The notes: generated from the sequence alone by a model not told the origin. A stretch of DNA of 64,000 bases from OM182 bacterium MED-G28 (GCA_002457215.1 NTJZ01000001.1:124001-188000); one strand, 5' to 3'; positions 8,549 through 16,434 are shown, counted from the first letter of the stretch. Made by a program: numbers and translations.

Positions 8549-9009
8549 AGAAAGTGAGCTTAGATGTATGGATTCAGCTTCTTGGAATGATAAGTGTATT
8601 AGCGGGATTAATTTTTGTGGGACTTGAGCTTCAGCAATCCCAAAGAATAGCGGTAGCAGCGCAACAACAAGATCGAGCAGCTATCACTAATGATATTATA
8701 AATGCTTTTTATGAAGTTGATGTAGATTTCCAATATACATACTTTGAACGAGACTTTTCCTATGAACTTTCGACTGAAGAAATAGCCTACCGAAATGCCA
8801 TCCATAAAGCTTGGTTTCTTTATGAAAATGATTTTTATCAATACGGACAGGGACTGATGGATGAATCTACATGGCAGGCGAAACTAAATGGGATCCAACA
8901 AATTTATAATTATTGCGATGTGAGAAATATCTACAACTCTAGAGCGCAAATATTCTCCCTAGAATTCAGAAACATTGTTAATTCTCTTCCTGATAATTGC
9001 TTAAATTAA
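8545..9009 (+). CDS. Membrane-anchored family X protein (copy C)
   Basis: 154 residues: MKKVSLDVWIQ, transmembrane helix about 10-28, linker GLELQQSQRIAVAAQQQDRA, YENDFYQYGQGLMDE motif (93-107) and cysteines C124 and C152. Starts inside the stop codon of leader L1, with only a weak GGA eight bases upstream, so coupling is likely. Very close to copies D and F in length and sequence. No family function known to me; the two invariant cysteines and N-terminal anchor suggest an oxidised, periplasm-facing domain. Confidence 0.75.
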   Translation: MKKVSLDVWIQLLGMISVLAGLIFVGLELQQSQRIAVAAQQQDRAAITNDIINAFYEVDVDFQYTYFERDFSYELSTEEIAYRNAIHKAWFLYENDFYQYGQGLMDESTWQAKLNGIQQIYNYCDVRNIYNSRAQIFSLEFRNIVNSLPDNCLN

Positions 9010-9012
9010 TCC

Positions 9013-9081
9013 ATGAGGAAACCACTAACAAAAATAACCCTACTCTTCTTTTCTCTCGTTGCTAATGCGGATTTATTATGA
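9013..9081 (+). CDS. Leader peptide L2, 22 aa, stop overlaps next start
   Basis: ATG 9013 lies three bases after the stop of copy C. The peptide starts MRKPLT and ends VANADLL, keeping the AxA site and the DLL end; its TGA (9079-9081) overlaps ATG 9078 as ATGA. Same length as L1 and L5. Confidence 0.55.
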   Translation: MRKPLTKITLLFFSLVANADLL

Positions 9082-9542
9082 AAAATGTTAGTTTAGATGT
9101 ATGGATTCAGTTGCTAGGCATGACTGGCATCATAGCATCCCTGATTTTTGTGGGGTTAGAAATGAGACAAACCCAGAGGATCGCAATCGCGGGGCAACAA
9201 CAAGCTAGGGCATCAGCAAACATGGATACATTGAATGCTTTTATCGAAAGTGGATTCGATCATCAAGCAATCGTTTGGGATGTGAATTTTGATTATGACC
9301 TATCCGGCCCAGAAATAATTTACCGGAACAACCTGCATAATGCATGGCATATGTACGAAAATGATTTCTACTCATATACCCAAGGATTAATGGACGGTTC
9401 GACTTGGTCAGCCAAATTGGCTGGCATCGAACGAATATACAATATCTGCCTCGGAAGAGAGATTTATAATTCTAGAGCACCAATATTTTCTGAAGACTTC
9501 AGGGAAGTCATTCAAGCGCTGCCCGATAATTGTACCAATTAA
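9078..9542 (+). CDS. Membrane-anchored family X protein (copy D)
   Basis: 154 residues, start MKNVSLDVWIQ as in copy B; transmembrane helix about 10-28, linker GLEMRQTQRIAIAGQQQARA, YENDFYSYTQGLMDG motif and cysteines C124 and C152. It starts in the overlap with leader L2 and its own TAA overlaps the ATG of leader L3 (TAATG), so the chain of coupled stops and starts continues through it. Function unknown. Confidence 0.75.
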   Translation: MKNVSLDVWIQLLGMTGIIASLIFVGLEMRQTQRIAIAGQQQARASANMDTLNAFIESGFDHQAIVWDVNFDYDLSGPEIIYRNNLHNAWHMYENDFYSYTQGLMDGSTWSAKLAGIERIYNICLGREIYNSRAPIFSEDFREVIQALPDNCTN

Positions 9543-9595
9543 TGAACAAACTACTAACAACAACCATACCCTATTTTTCTGTTGGCGCTACTTAA
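9542..9595 (+). CDS. Shortened leader peptide L3, 17 aa
   Basis: ATG 9542 overlaps the stop of copy D. The peptide starts MNKLLT but stops at TAA 9593, where other leaders have the codons around AAT GCG. The repeat DNA continues to the ATG at 9605 (GGATTTACTATG), leaving a nine-base gap between stop and next start. It appears to be an eroded copy; re-initiation over nine bases is still possible. Confidence 0.4.
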   Translation: MNKLLTTTIPYFSVGAT

Positions 9596-9604
9596 GGATT
9601 TACT

Positions 9605-10069
9605 ATGGATGCCTCCTATACCTCCAACATTACGGAATTTGCAATTGTTTTGGCAGGTTTCTCCGGATTAGTTATCACCATTGGCTCGAAAGATGGAAGT
9701 AGCAATCCATTAACAAAACATCGAACCTTCTGCTTGTTAAGTCTTTCTTTCGCTGCTGCGTTTGGATCATTGCTGCCCACCCTTGCTCTATCTTTTGGAA
9801 TTTCAAAAATATGGACTTTTTCAAGTTATGCTCTATCTTGTATCTTACTAGCTACTGTTATTGGCGCTTATTTAAGCACTAGGCTTTTACTAAATGAAGA
9901 AGAACGTAAAAAATTAAGAGGGTATATGTATGTATTAATCCTCTGGGTTAACGTATTTCTTGTTTTCCTTTTGGCGCTGATGCCAGCCGCAGGTCATTTT
10001 TTTATTGCTCTTATTTGGCAATTAATAGTATCTGCAATCTTGTTTACTCGATTAATATTACAATCGTGA
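9605..10069 (+). CDS. Five-helix integral membrane protein, unknown function
   Basis: 154 residues, about five predicted transmembrane helices (roughly 9-27, 41-65, 70-93, 106-127, 129-150) joined by short loops; a charged loop NEEERKK lies at about 98-104. It resembles a recurrent type of small bacterial membrane protein with an AIVLAGFSGLVI-like first helix, but I know no function. It is unrelated to family X, yet its ATG sits at the end of a leader repeat exactly as in the family X genes. Its TGA overlaps a decayed leader (10066). Confidence 0.65.
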   Translation: MDASYTSNITEFAIVLAGFSGLVITIGSKDGSSNPLTKHRTFCLLSLSFAAAFGSLLPTLALSFGISKIWTFSSYALSCILLATVIGAYLSTRLLLNEEERKKLRGYMYVLILWVNVFLVFLLALMPAAGHFFIALIWQLIVSAILFTRLILQS

Positions 10070-10131
10070 AATAACTACCCACAACAACCCTACTCTGCTT
10101 CTCTGTTCCTGCTAATGCGGATTTATTATGA
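10066..10131 (+). pseudogene. Decayed leader L4 (no ATG, in-frame stop)
   Basis: The repeat DNA is well conserved from about 10081 onward and ends GCGGATTTATTATG at 10130, but the position of the leader ATG is GTG and the third codon is TAA. It is also one codon shorter. It therefore cannot make the peptide, while the downstream boundary on ATG 10128 is kept. Confidence 0.6.
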
Positions 10132-10607
10132 AAAAAATTGATTCAGCAATGATTGACGCTCTTATCCAGCTCTTAGCAATGATAGGCATTATAGGTTCGT
10201 TAATATTTGTTGGCTTAGAATTGCGACAATCTCAGAGAATCGCGCAAGCAGGACAACAGCAGGATAGAACTGCGTCATTTTTTGGTCTACTTGGTGCAAA
10301 TAGTGAGGCTGGCGTAGATTGGCAATCTACAGTTTATGAAGCGAATTCGGAATATGGTGAAGAATTTACTTTACCGGAGATTGTCCGCCGCAATAACTAT
10401 CATGCTCATTTATTTACTTATGAAAATGACTATTTTCAGTATTCCCAGGGATTAATGCCCCAAAGCGTATGGGATGCGAAGCTAGTAGCGCTATCATTCT
10501 TTTATAACCAGTGCGATATGCGAGATCTGATGGATTACAGGAAAAATTGGTTTCCAACTAGATTTGTAGAGATTATCAACAACCTTCCCGATGAATGCTC
10601 TGAGTAA
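10128..10607 (+). CDS. Membrane-anchored family X protein (copy E)
   Basis: 159 residues with a longer start (MKKIDSAMIDALIQLL), transmembrane helix about 14-32, linker GLELRQSQRIAQAGQQQDR, YENDYFQYSQGLMPQ motif and the two family cysteines (NQCDMRD and the C-terminal DECSE). It follows the broken leader L4, and copy F starts three bases after its stop with no repeat between. Divergent in the middle region compared with C, D and F. Confidence 0.72.
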   Translation: MKKIDSAMIDALIQLLAMIGIIGSLIFVGLELRQSQRIAQAGQQQDRTASFFGLLGANSEAGVDWQSTVYEANSEYGEEFTLPEIVRRNNYHAHLFTYENDYFQYSQGLMPQSVWDAKLVALSFFYNQCDMRDLMDYRKNWFPTRFVEIINNLPDECSE

Positions 10608-10610
10608 GTT

Positions 10611-11075
10611 ATGAAAAAAGTAAGTATAGATGTTTGGATTCAGTTGTTTGGCATGTTGAGCGTAGTTGCCGGTTTGATTTTCGTTGGTTTACAAATGATG
10701 CAAACTCAGAGAATCGCCTTGGCATCTCAGCAGCAAGCCAGAGCTGGTATATTAAATGATATGGTTTTGGGGTTGACTGAAGCCGATGTGGATTTTCAAT
10801 CAATATTTTGGGAAAGAAACTTTCAAAATAGTCTTTCTACTGAAGAAGTTGCCTATCGAAACCAGATACATATCGCTTGGTCTTTGCATGAAAATGATTT
10901 CTATCAATATACACAGGGATTGATGGATGAAGAAACATGGACTGCAAAACTTGAAGGCATCACTCTTATATACGGGTACTGTGATGTACGGGAGATATAT
11001 AATCGTAGAGCTCCTATTTTTGCAGCCCCATTTAGAACGATTGTAGAGTCCTTACCTGACGAATGTGCAAACTAA
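10611..11075 (+). CDS. Membrane-anchored family X protein (copy F)
   Basis: 154 residues starting MKKVSIDVWIQ; transmembrane helix about 10-28, linker GLQMMQTQRIALASQQQARA, HENDFYQYTQGLMDE motif and cysteines C124 and C152. Closest in sequence to copy C. It follows copy E by three bases without a leader repeat, so the leader is not obligatory for family X genes. Its stop lies one base before leader L5. Confidence 0.75.
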   Translation: MKKVSIDVWIQLFGMLSVVAGLIFVGLQMMQTQRIALASQQQARAGILNDMVLGLTEADVDFQSIFWERNFQNSLSTEEVAYRNQIHIAWSLHENDFYQYTQGLMDEETWTAKLEGITLIYGYCDVREIYNRRAPIFAAPFRTIVESLPDECAN

Positions 11076-11076
11076 A

Positions 11077-11145
11077 ATGAGCAAATTGCTAGCAACAATA
11101 ACCCTACTCTGCTTTTCTGTTGTTGCTAATGCGGATTTATTATGA
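11077..11145 (+). CDS. Leader peptide L5, 22 aa, stop overlaps start of DUF2147 gene
   Basis: ATG 11077 to TGA 11143-11145; starts MSKLLA and ends VANADLL, intact like L1 and L2. The TGA overlaps ATG 11142 as ATGA. Here the downstream gene is of the DUF2147 family and has its own signal peptide, so two signal-peptide frames lie back to back in different frames. Confidence 0.55.
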   Translation: MSKLLATITLLCFSVVANADLL

Positions 11146-11627
11146 AAAAGATATCACTTATCGCTGTTTATTTTTTGAGTTCATTTTATTCATTGCAAGC
11201 TTTGGAAAATTCAATAGAAGGTTTTTGGTTTGCTTCAGGCTCAATTGTTGAAATTAAGGCCTGTCAACAATTTATTTGCGCGGAAGTAGTGCATATAATT
11301 ACTGAGGAAGGAACGGACCCATTAACTGTCTTAGACGAAAATAATGATGACAAAGAACTTAGAAGCAGAGCTTTGATCGGTATTAATTTATTTGATGGGT
11401 TTGCAAAAGAGCTTTTATCAGATGAAACCATGAAAGGCGGAAGAATATATGACCCAAGAAGAGGCAAGTTTTATAATGCAGAGCTAGCTCTGCTAGAAAA
11501 TGGAAACTTACTTGTCGAGGGCTGCTTACTCTTTATATGTGATGGGGAAGAATGGTTTCCACTTGAAGTAACAATAAATCCAGATGGTTCTAGGCAGGCG
11601 ACCCCCAAGGGCACCCAAGGCATATAG
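11142..11627 (+). CDS. DUF2147-family secreted protein
   Basis: 161 residues. Signal peptide about 1-21 (MKKISLIAVYFLSSF then SLQALENS), then a DUF2147-like domain: I-E-G-x-W-F near the start, V-E-I-K-A-C-x-x-x-I-C-A-E, L-R-S-R-A-L-I-G-I-N, G-G-R-I-Y-D-P-R-x-G-K-x-Y and L-x-V-E-G-C-L-L-F-I-C. DUF2147 proteins are periplasmic beta-rich proteins of unknown function. Starts in the overlap with leader L5 and is the last gene of the array; the next gene follows by 14 bp. Confidence 0.75.
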   Translation: MKKISLIAVYFLSSFYSLQALENSIEGFWFASGSIVEIKACQQFICAEVVHIITEEGTDPLTVLDENNDDKELRSRALIGINLFDGFAKELLSDETMKGGRIYDPRRGKFYNAELALLENGNLLVEGCLLFICDGEEWFPLEVTINPDGSRQATPKGTQGI

Positions 11628-11641
11628 AAGAAATTACTAAG

Positions 11642-12184
11642 ATGATTAGAAAGCTGAGCATCGCAACGATCGCCATCATAATGGTTCTCGTGGTCAGCGG
11701 GACGAGCTATATCTACACAGCCCCTTATGCCGGCAATGCAGGGCTTTCGCGCATGCCCGGAGTTAGAATCGGTGGCACGCTTACTGCCGCACCCGAAGAC
11801 TTCAGCTCATTCAATGACGTTGGAACTAATCTAATTATGAAGTTGGATGGCTTTCCACCGTTCGTGGTCTACCTCGCGTATATAGGAACTCCTGAAGGCG
11901 TGATCACTGGAACCCGTCCAGATGGAGGCTACTGGCCGCAGCGCGTGAGAGAAGGTCGAAACGAAGGCTGGCTGCGTATTGGTGATGAAACTTTTGCAAT
12001 GCAGGCTACTGAAATCCTTGGCGATGATCGACTGCCGATGCTCGAACTTTGGTCGCCTCGTGCCGCTGAAAGTAGACGTGCGATAGCGCAAGCGGCGGGC
12101 GAAAGCGTCCCAGTAAGGGATCGCTCGCTCAATGGATCTGAACCGCAGCTCCTCCCGGAAATTTTTTTATGGACGCCTAGGTAG
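11642..12184 (+). CDS. Hypothetical membrane-anchored protein, possible split-barrel fold
   Basis: 180 residues with one N-terminal hydrophobic helix (about 5-28) and an extracytoplasmic-like domain containing IGGTLTA, WLRIGDETFAMQATEI and a Pro-rich end. The domain is faintly like FMN-binding split-barrel or DUF2255-type proteins, but I would not assign it. It is more GC-rich than the array genes just upstream, follows DUF2147 by 14 bp, and ends 60 bp from the tRNA-Leu 3' end on the opposite strand. Confidence 0.6.
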   Translation: MIRKLSIATIAIIMVLVVSGTSYIYTAPYAGNAGLSRMPGVRIGGTLTAAPEDFSSFNDVGTNLIMKLDGFPPFVVYLAYIGTPEGVITGTRPDGGYWPQRVREGRNEGWLRIGDETFAMQATEILGDDRLPMLELWSPRAAESRRAIAQAAGESVPVRDRSLNGSEPQLLPEIFLWTPR

Positions 12185-12244
12185 ATGTATCAGGGCTTTG
12201 AGGGCAATCTCAAGACAGGGATGTTCTTGCAAGTTACAGAGATT

Positions 12245-12331
12245 TGGTGCCCGGGGCCGGAATCGAACCGGCACGGTGTTTCCACCGAGGGATTTTAAGT
12301 CCCTTGCGTCTACCAATTTCGCCACCCGGGC
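12245..12331 (-). tRNA. leuZ: tRNA-Leu (anticodon UAA)
   Basis: 87 nt including encoded CCA. Acceptor GCCCGGG pairs with CCCGGGC; anticodon loop CTTAAAA gives UAA; a long variable arm (CGGTGGAAACACCG) marks a class II tRNA; T-loop GGTTCGATTCC. Third tRNA of the Gly-Cys-Leu set downstream of pgsA. Its 3' end faces the accessory block. Confidence 0.95.
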
Positions 12332-12364
12332 AATACGGAATGGACTTTATTACTACGCTACTTT

Positions 12365-12438
12365 TGGAGGCTGGGGTCGGAATCGAACCGGCGTACACGG
12401 AGTTGCAGTCCGCTGCATAACCACTCTGCCACCCAGCC
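12365..12438 (-). tRNA. cysT: tRNA-Cys (anticodon GCA)
   Basis: 74 nt including encoded CCA. Acceptor GGCTGGG/CCCAGCC, discriminator U, anticodon loop ACTGCAACT with GCA, T-loop GGTTCGATTCC. Middle member of the conserved Gly-Cys-Leu set. Confidence 0.95.
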
Positions 12439-12534
12439 ATTTTTTCTATATTCTGAAAGCCGCTGAACTATCCCAAAACTCAACAGTATCAGCACTCATA
12501 CACCGGGGAATAATTAAGATAAAGTTGAAAAAAT

Positions 12535-12610
<76 letters not shown>

Positions 12611-12732
12611 TTTGTTTCAATCAATTATGGCAGCTTAAACTTCTTTCGCAGTCCTGTAATATTCTTCTTCATAAGCCGCTGTCACAAAAGAGGCGTTATT
12701 TTAATGTCAAAGCCAACCGAGTCAAGGGAAGA

Positions 12733-13278
12733 TCATTCTTCTTTTAAGAAACCCCAGGCATTTTTAAAATATAGCAACATCGAGTATACGCTAAGAAGGG
12801 CTGCGAAATGCAGGGCATAAAAACCAATATCCCAAATCCACCGCGGATAATCGTCATTAGCTAACAGTAAGGCGATGATGGCTATCATTTGTACAGTGGT
12901 TTTCAGTTTTCCAGAAAATGCAACTTCGACAACTCCGCGATTACCTTTCCCTGCCATCCATTCTCGTAATGCTGAGATCAATAATTCCCGAGTAATGATG
13001 ACTGACGTGGCAAACAGCAATACCGGATAGGATGTGACTAACATGATTAAAACCACGGTCACTAATAACTTATCAGCCACTGGGTCTAAGAATGCCCCAA
13101 ACTCTGAACCTAGATCTAACTTCCTCGCTAAAAAGCCGTCCAGCCAATCAGTCACACTGGCGATAGAAAACAAGATAGCGGCCCATATATTTGCGGAGGG
13201 AATCGTCGAGTAGAAACAGGCAATTACAACTGGAATTAGTAATATGCGCAAATATGTTGCTAGATTAGCCCAATTCAT
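12733..13278 (-). CDS. pgsA: Phosphatidylglycerophosphate synthase
   Basis: 181 residues, integral membrane. Transfers the phosphatidyl group of CDP-diacylglycerol to glycerol 3-phosphate, the committed step to phosphatidylglycerol and cardiolipin. The CDP-alcohol phosphotransferase signature is complete: D44-x-x-D47-G-x-x-A-R ... G57-x-x-x-G-A-x-x-D65-x-x-x-D69. About five helices. Lies between uvrC (114 bp upstream) and the three tRNAs, the standard gammaproteobacterial arrangement. Confidence 0.95.
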   Translation of the reverse strand: MNWANLATYLRILLIPVVIACFYSTIPSANIWAAILFSIASVTDWLDGFLARKLDLGSEFGAFLDPVADKLLVTVVLIMLVTSYPVLLFATSVIITRELLISALREWMAGKGNRGVVEVAFSGKLKTTVQMIAIIALLLANDDYPRWIWDIGFYALHFAALLSVYSMLLYFKNAWGFLKEE

Positions 13279-13392
13279 AACTCATCACGGAATTTATCTG
13301 TTAAAACAGACTTTTACATTCTAAAAGCTAGGTCGGTTATAAAGGCTTTACTAACCCCAATCAATTGCAATGGAATTAATAACCGGCCGATG

Positions 13393-15240
13393 TTAATTAT
13401 TATGAAGGTATGCATAGATGTTTTCGGCCAATTTCTTACTAATCCCAGAAACTTTTGTCATTTCTGCCTCACTCGCCTTCTTTATTTCCTGCTGCCCTCC
13501 AAAATGTTTAAGTAAATCACGCCGTCGTTTGGGGCCAAGGCCAGGAATTTGTTCCAGTAGGGAGTGCTTCTTTGCTTTGCCACGACGTTGCCGGTGACCA
13601 GTAATTGCGAAACGATGTGCCTCATCTCTAATCTGTTGCAGTAAGTGCAATGCCGGCGAGTCAGTAGCTAAGACAATTTCCTGATAGCCATGTTCGGTGT
13701 CTAAAAAGAGAGTTTCCTGCCCTGCACGACGACTAATACCTTTCGCAATGCCTAATAAGCAGACCTCCGGCAATTGAAACTTTTCCAGCACTCGCTTAGC
13801 TTGCGTTAACTGCCCTTTACCACCATCAATTAAAAGAATGTCGGGAACTTTCCCCTCACCTTTACTCAGCCTCGTGAAACGGCGATCAAGCACTTGTTCC
13901 ATAGCCGCAAAATCATCCCCAGGGGTAATGTCCGTGATATTAAAGCGGCGATAATCCGCTTTAACAGCACCTGTATCGTCAAAAACCACACAAGAAGCCA
14001 CAGTACTGTCTCCGGACGTATGACTGATATCAAAACATTCAACACGAAATAGTTGAGATTCTAAATTAATAGATTTTTGTAAATCTCTGAAACGCTGAAG
14101 GATATTTTGCTTATCACTTATATGAGCTTTCAAGGACTGGGAAGCGTTTCTAGCCGCCAATTGCACCCATTTTGCTCTATAGCCACGAACACGTTGAGAT
14201 AATTTGATCTTCCGCTTGGCCACATAACACAGTGCTGTTTGCAATTCCTCCGCTTCCTCTAAATTCCCAGGCACAATGACCTCAGTCGGGATAGTCGTTG
14301 CTTTTTCATCGGTGAGATAATTCTGAGAAATAAACGCATTGAGCACCTCTGCAGCGGTTTCAGCCAGCTTGAAGCGCGGATAGAAGGCTTTGCTCCCAAT
14401 GACTCTTCCTCCGCGAACATAGATTACATGAACGCAAACATAGGGTTGTTCTAACTCCGCCGCTAAAATATCTGCGTCATTGCCATGATTAGCCACGAAT
14501 TGCTGCTCTTGAATCCTTCTTAGGTCGATAATTTGGTCGCGCAAAATTGCAGCGGCTTCAAAATCCTCTTGCTCTGCAGCGGCCTCCATATTTAGAGTAA
14601 GCTCTTTTGTGAGTTGGTCACTTTTACCTTGTAGGAATAAAGTCGAGTAGCGCACGTCTTTCGCGTACTCGTCCGGCCCTATAAGGTCAACACAGGGAGC
14701 AGTGCAACGTCTAATTTGGTACTGCAGGCAAGGTCGTGACCTATTCCTAAAATATGTGTCTTCACATTGTCTTACTCGAAATACTTTCTGTAGAACTTGA
14801 AGTGTTTCTCGAGTTGCATGAGCGCTGGGGTACGGACCAAAAAAGCGCCCTTTGCGCTTCCGGCTGCCGCGATAAAAACTTAATCTTGGATAAGTGTCAG
14901 CATCAGTGAGAAGTATATAAGGGTATGATTTATCATCTCTTAGCTGAATATTATAGGCTGGTCGATTGTCTTTAATTAGGCTCTGCTCTAACAAAAGCGC
15001 TTCGGTATCACTGCCAGTGACAGTAACTTCAATAGCAGCAATCTTCTCAACCATCGCCATGGTTTTAGAGGCCAGTCCAGAAGCTCTAAAATAGCTCCCT
15101 ACGCGGTTTTTTAAATTGCGCGCCTTACCAACATAAATGACGCCACCTTTAGCATCTATCATCCGATAAACGCCTGGCCGACGGGTTAATGTGGCAAGAT
15201 AGTTTTTATGATCAAATTTTTTAGGTTCGTCTGTGGGCAT
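13393..15240 (-). CDS. uvrC: Excinuclease ABC subunit C
   Basis: 615 residues, normal length. Nucleotide excision repair nuclease making the 3' and 5' incisions with UvrB. GIY-YIG domain at about 15-95 (GVYRM ... VIYVGKARNLKNRV), Cys-rich stretch CLQYQIRRCTAPC about 165-180, UVR/UvrB-binding helix about 205-240, RNase H-like 5' nuclease domain (FDISHTSG, ILLIDGGKGQL), and C-terminal helix-hairpin-helix repeats (LLEQIPGLGPKRR, KVSGISKKLA). Same strand as pgsA; 97 bp from murB. Confidence 0.97.
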   Translation of the reverse strand: MPTDEPKKFDHKNYLATLTRRPGVYRMIDAKGGVIYVGKARNLKNRVGSYFRASGLASKTMAMVEKIAAIEVTVTGSDTEALLLEQSLIKDNRPAYNIQLRDDKSYPYILLTDADTYPRLSFYRGSRKRKGRFFGPYPSAHATRETLQVLQKVFRVRQCEDTYFRNRSRPCLQYQIRRCTAPCVDLIGPDEYAKDVRYSTLFLQGKSDQLTKELTLNMEAAAEQEDFEAAAILRDQIIDLRRIQEQQFVANHGNDADILAAELEQPYVCVHVIYVRGGRVIGSKAFYPRFKLAETAAEVLNAFISQNYLTDEKATTIPTEVIVPGNLEEAEELQTALCYVAKRKIKLSQRVRGYRAKWVQLAARNASQSLKAHISDKQNILQRFRDLQKSINLESQLFRVECFDISHTSGDSTVASCVVFDDTGAVKADYRRFNITDITPGDDFAAMEQVLDRRFTRLSKGEGKVPDILLIDGGKGQLTQAKRVLEKFQLPEVCLLGIAKGISRRAGQETLFLDTEHGYQEIVLATDSPALHLLQQIRDEAHRFAITGHRQRRGKAKKHSLLEQIPGLGPKRRRDLLKHFGGQQEIKKASEAEMTKVSGISKKLAENIYAYLHNN

Positions 15241-15337
15241 ACGCTTACTGAGCCACCTTGGCCATCAAAATGGCAAAAGCATTGGAGATTGGAAAAGGCT
15301 GAACTAGCGACTTTATTCTAATTTTTAGTCTCCCCAT

Positions 15338-16351
15338 CTAAAGAATTCGAACTTCCGGTTCCAGTGCAATCCCATAGGCCTCCAGAACCGAACTGCTCAT
15401 CTCTTGGGCCAACAATAAAATATCCTCTCCATTTGCATCACCAGAGTTTATTATTACTAGAGCATGTTTGTTATAAACGGCAGCAGCACCTCGAGTTCTG
15501 CCTTTCCAACCAAGTTCCTCTAATAACCAAGCCGCTGGAATCTTAGTTAAACCTTCTTGCTCGAGAGCATAATTCGGCAATCCTGGTAATTGCTTTTCAA
15601 GCGCTTTAAACCTCTCAATAGAGATAATTGGATTTTTAAAAAAACTACCTGCATTTCCTATTTCACTTGGGTCTGGCAACTTCGAACGGCGAATCTGACA
15701 AACTGTTTCAAATACCTCTTCGGGGGTTGGTTTAGAGCTAGCCAATGCTTCTTCTAAACCTTGATAACTCAAATTCGGCACCCACTGCGTCTCCAATTTA
15801 AGGCGAAGGTCAAATATGATGTATCTACCGAATCCGTCACCTTTGAATAAACTGTCACGATATGCAAACTTGCAATCTTGCTTACCCATAACTCGCCATT
15901 TTCCAGTTTCACGGTCGTACACCGTTGCATCTAGGAAGAAGTCTGCTAACTCAACTCCATAGGCACCAATATTTTGAATAGGTGCGGCACCGGCGGTGCC
16001 GGGTATAAGCGCGAGATTCTCGAGCCCATACAGGCCTTTTTGTAAACAACTACCAACCAATTCATGCCAATTTTCACCTGCAGCTATTCGAATACTAGTG
16101 GCACCGCCTTTTGATCGATCACCCCAATCAACACCTTTATTTGCGACGTGCAGTAACAGGCCTGGAAAATCTTGGACAAAGAGGGTATTACTGCCGCCGC
16201 CAAGCACCTGAATGGACAAGCTTTCAGTCTCAGCGAAACGTAAGGCTACCTCTAAATCAGTTTGATTTTCCACAGCAGCGAAAAAGGTGGCTATTGCTGG
16301 GACACCAAAACTATTAAATTGTTGTAGGTCTATTGTTCGCTGGATTTTCAT
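15338..16351 (-). CDS. murB: UDP-N-acetylenolpyruvoylglucosamine reductase
   Basis: 337 residues, the type I (Escherichia-like) form. Reduces UDP-GlcNAc-enolpyruvate to UDP-MurNAc with NADPH and bound FAD, in the cytoplasm. FAD-binding: SIQVLGGGSNTLF, LIPGTAGAAPIQNIGAYG, FAYRDSLFK; catalytic Ser in GNAGSFFKNP and a C-terminal catalytic Glu in LEPEVRI. Last gene of the long envelope operon, 83 bp after kdsB. Confidence 0.96.
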   Translation of the reverse strand: MKIQRTIDLQQFNSFGVPAIATFFAAVENQTDLEVALRFAETESLSIQVLGGGSNTLFVQDFPGLLLHVANKGVDWGDRSKGGATSIRIAAGENWHELVGSCLQKGLYGLENLALIPGTAGAAPIQNIGAYGVELADFFLDATVYDRETGKWRVMGKQDCKFAYRDSLFKGDGFGRYIIFDLRLKLETQWVPNLSYQGLEEALASSKPTPEEVFETVCQIRRSKLPDPSEIGNAGSFFKNPIISIERFKALEKQLPGLPNYALEQEGLTKIPAAWLLEELGWKGRTRGAAAVYNKHALVIINSGDANGEDILLLAQEMSSSVLEAYGIALEPEVRIL

Positions 16352-16434
16352 AATTTGGCATGCCGGTGATAGGGTAAATATTGCCTAAGCAAACCACTAA
16401 TACATTGATAGATTTAGGCTAATTAAACCTGTGC

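Larger units (their letters stand above)
8480..11145 (+). repeat. Array of five ~69-bp direct repeats (leader repeats) between genes
   Basis: Copies at 8480-8548, 9013-9081, 9542-9607, 10066-10131 and 11077-11145 share the core ATAACCCTACTCTGCTTTTC and end in GCTAATGCGGATTTATTATG. Each copy starts within a few bases of the preceding stop codon (except the first, after an intergenic gap) and its last ATG is the start codon of the next gene. There is no internal dyad and no integron RYYYAAC/GTTRRRY core. Between copies E and F (10607/10611) the repeat is absent. Confidence 0.85.

Noticed and set aside
8480..11145. Integron-style gene cassette array
   Set aside because: The repeats lack inverted-repeat structure and the RYYYAAC/GTTRRRY cores of attC sites, and no tyrosine recombinase gene is present.
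8480..11145. CRISPR array
   Set aside because: Repeats are about 69 bp, coding-like and separated by whole genes of 460-1000 bp, not by short spacers.
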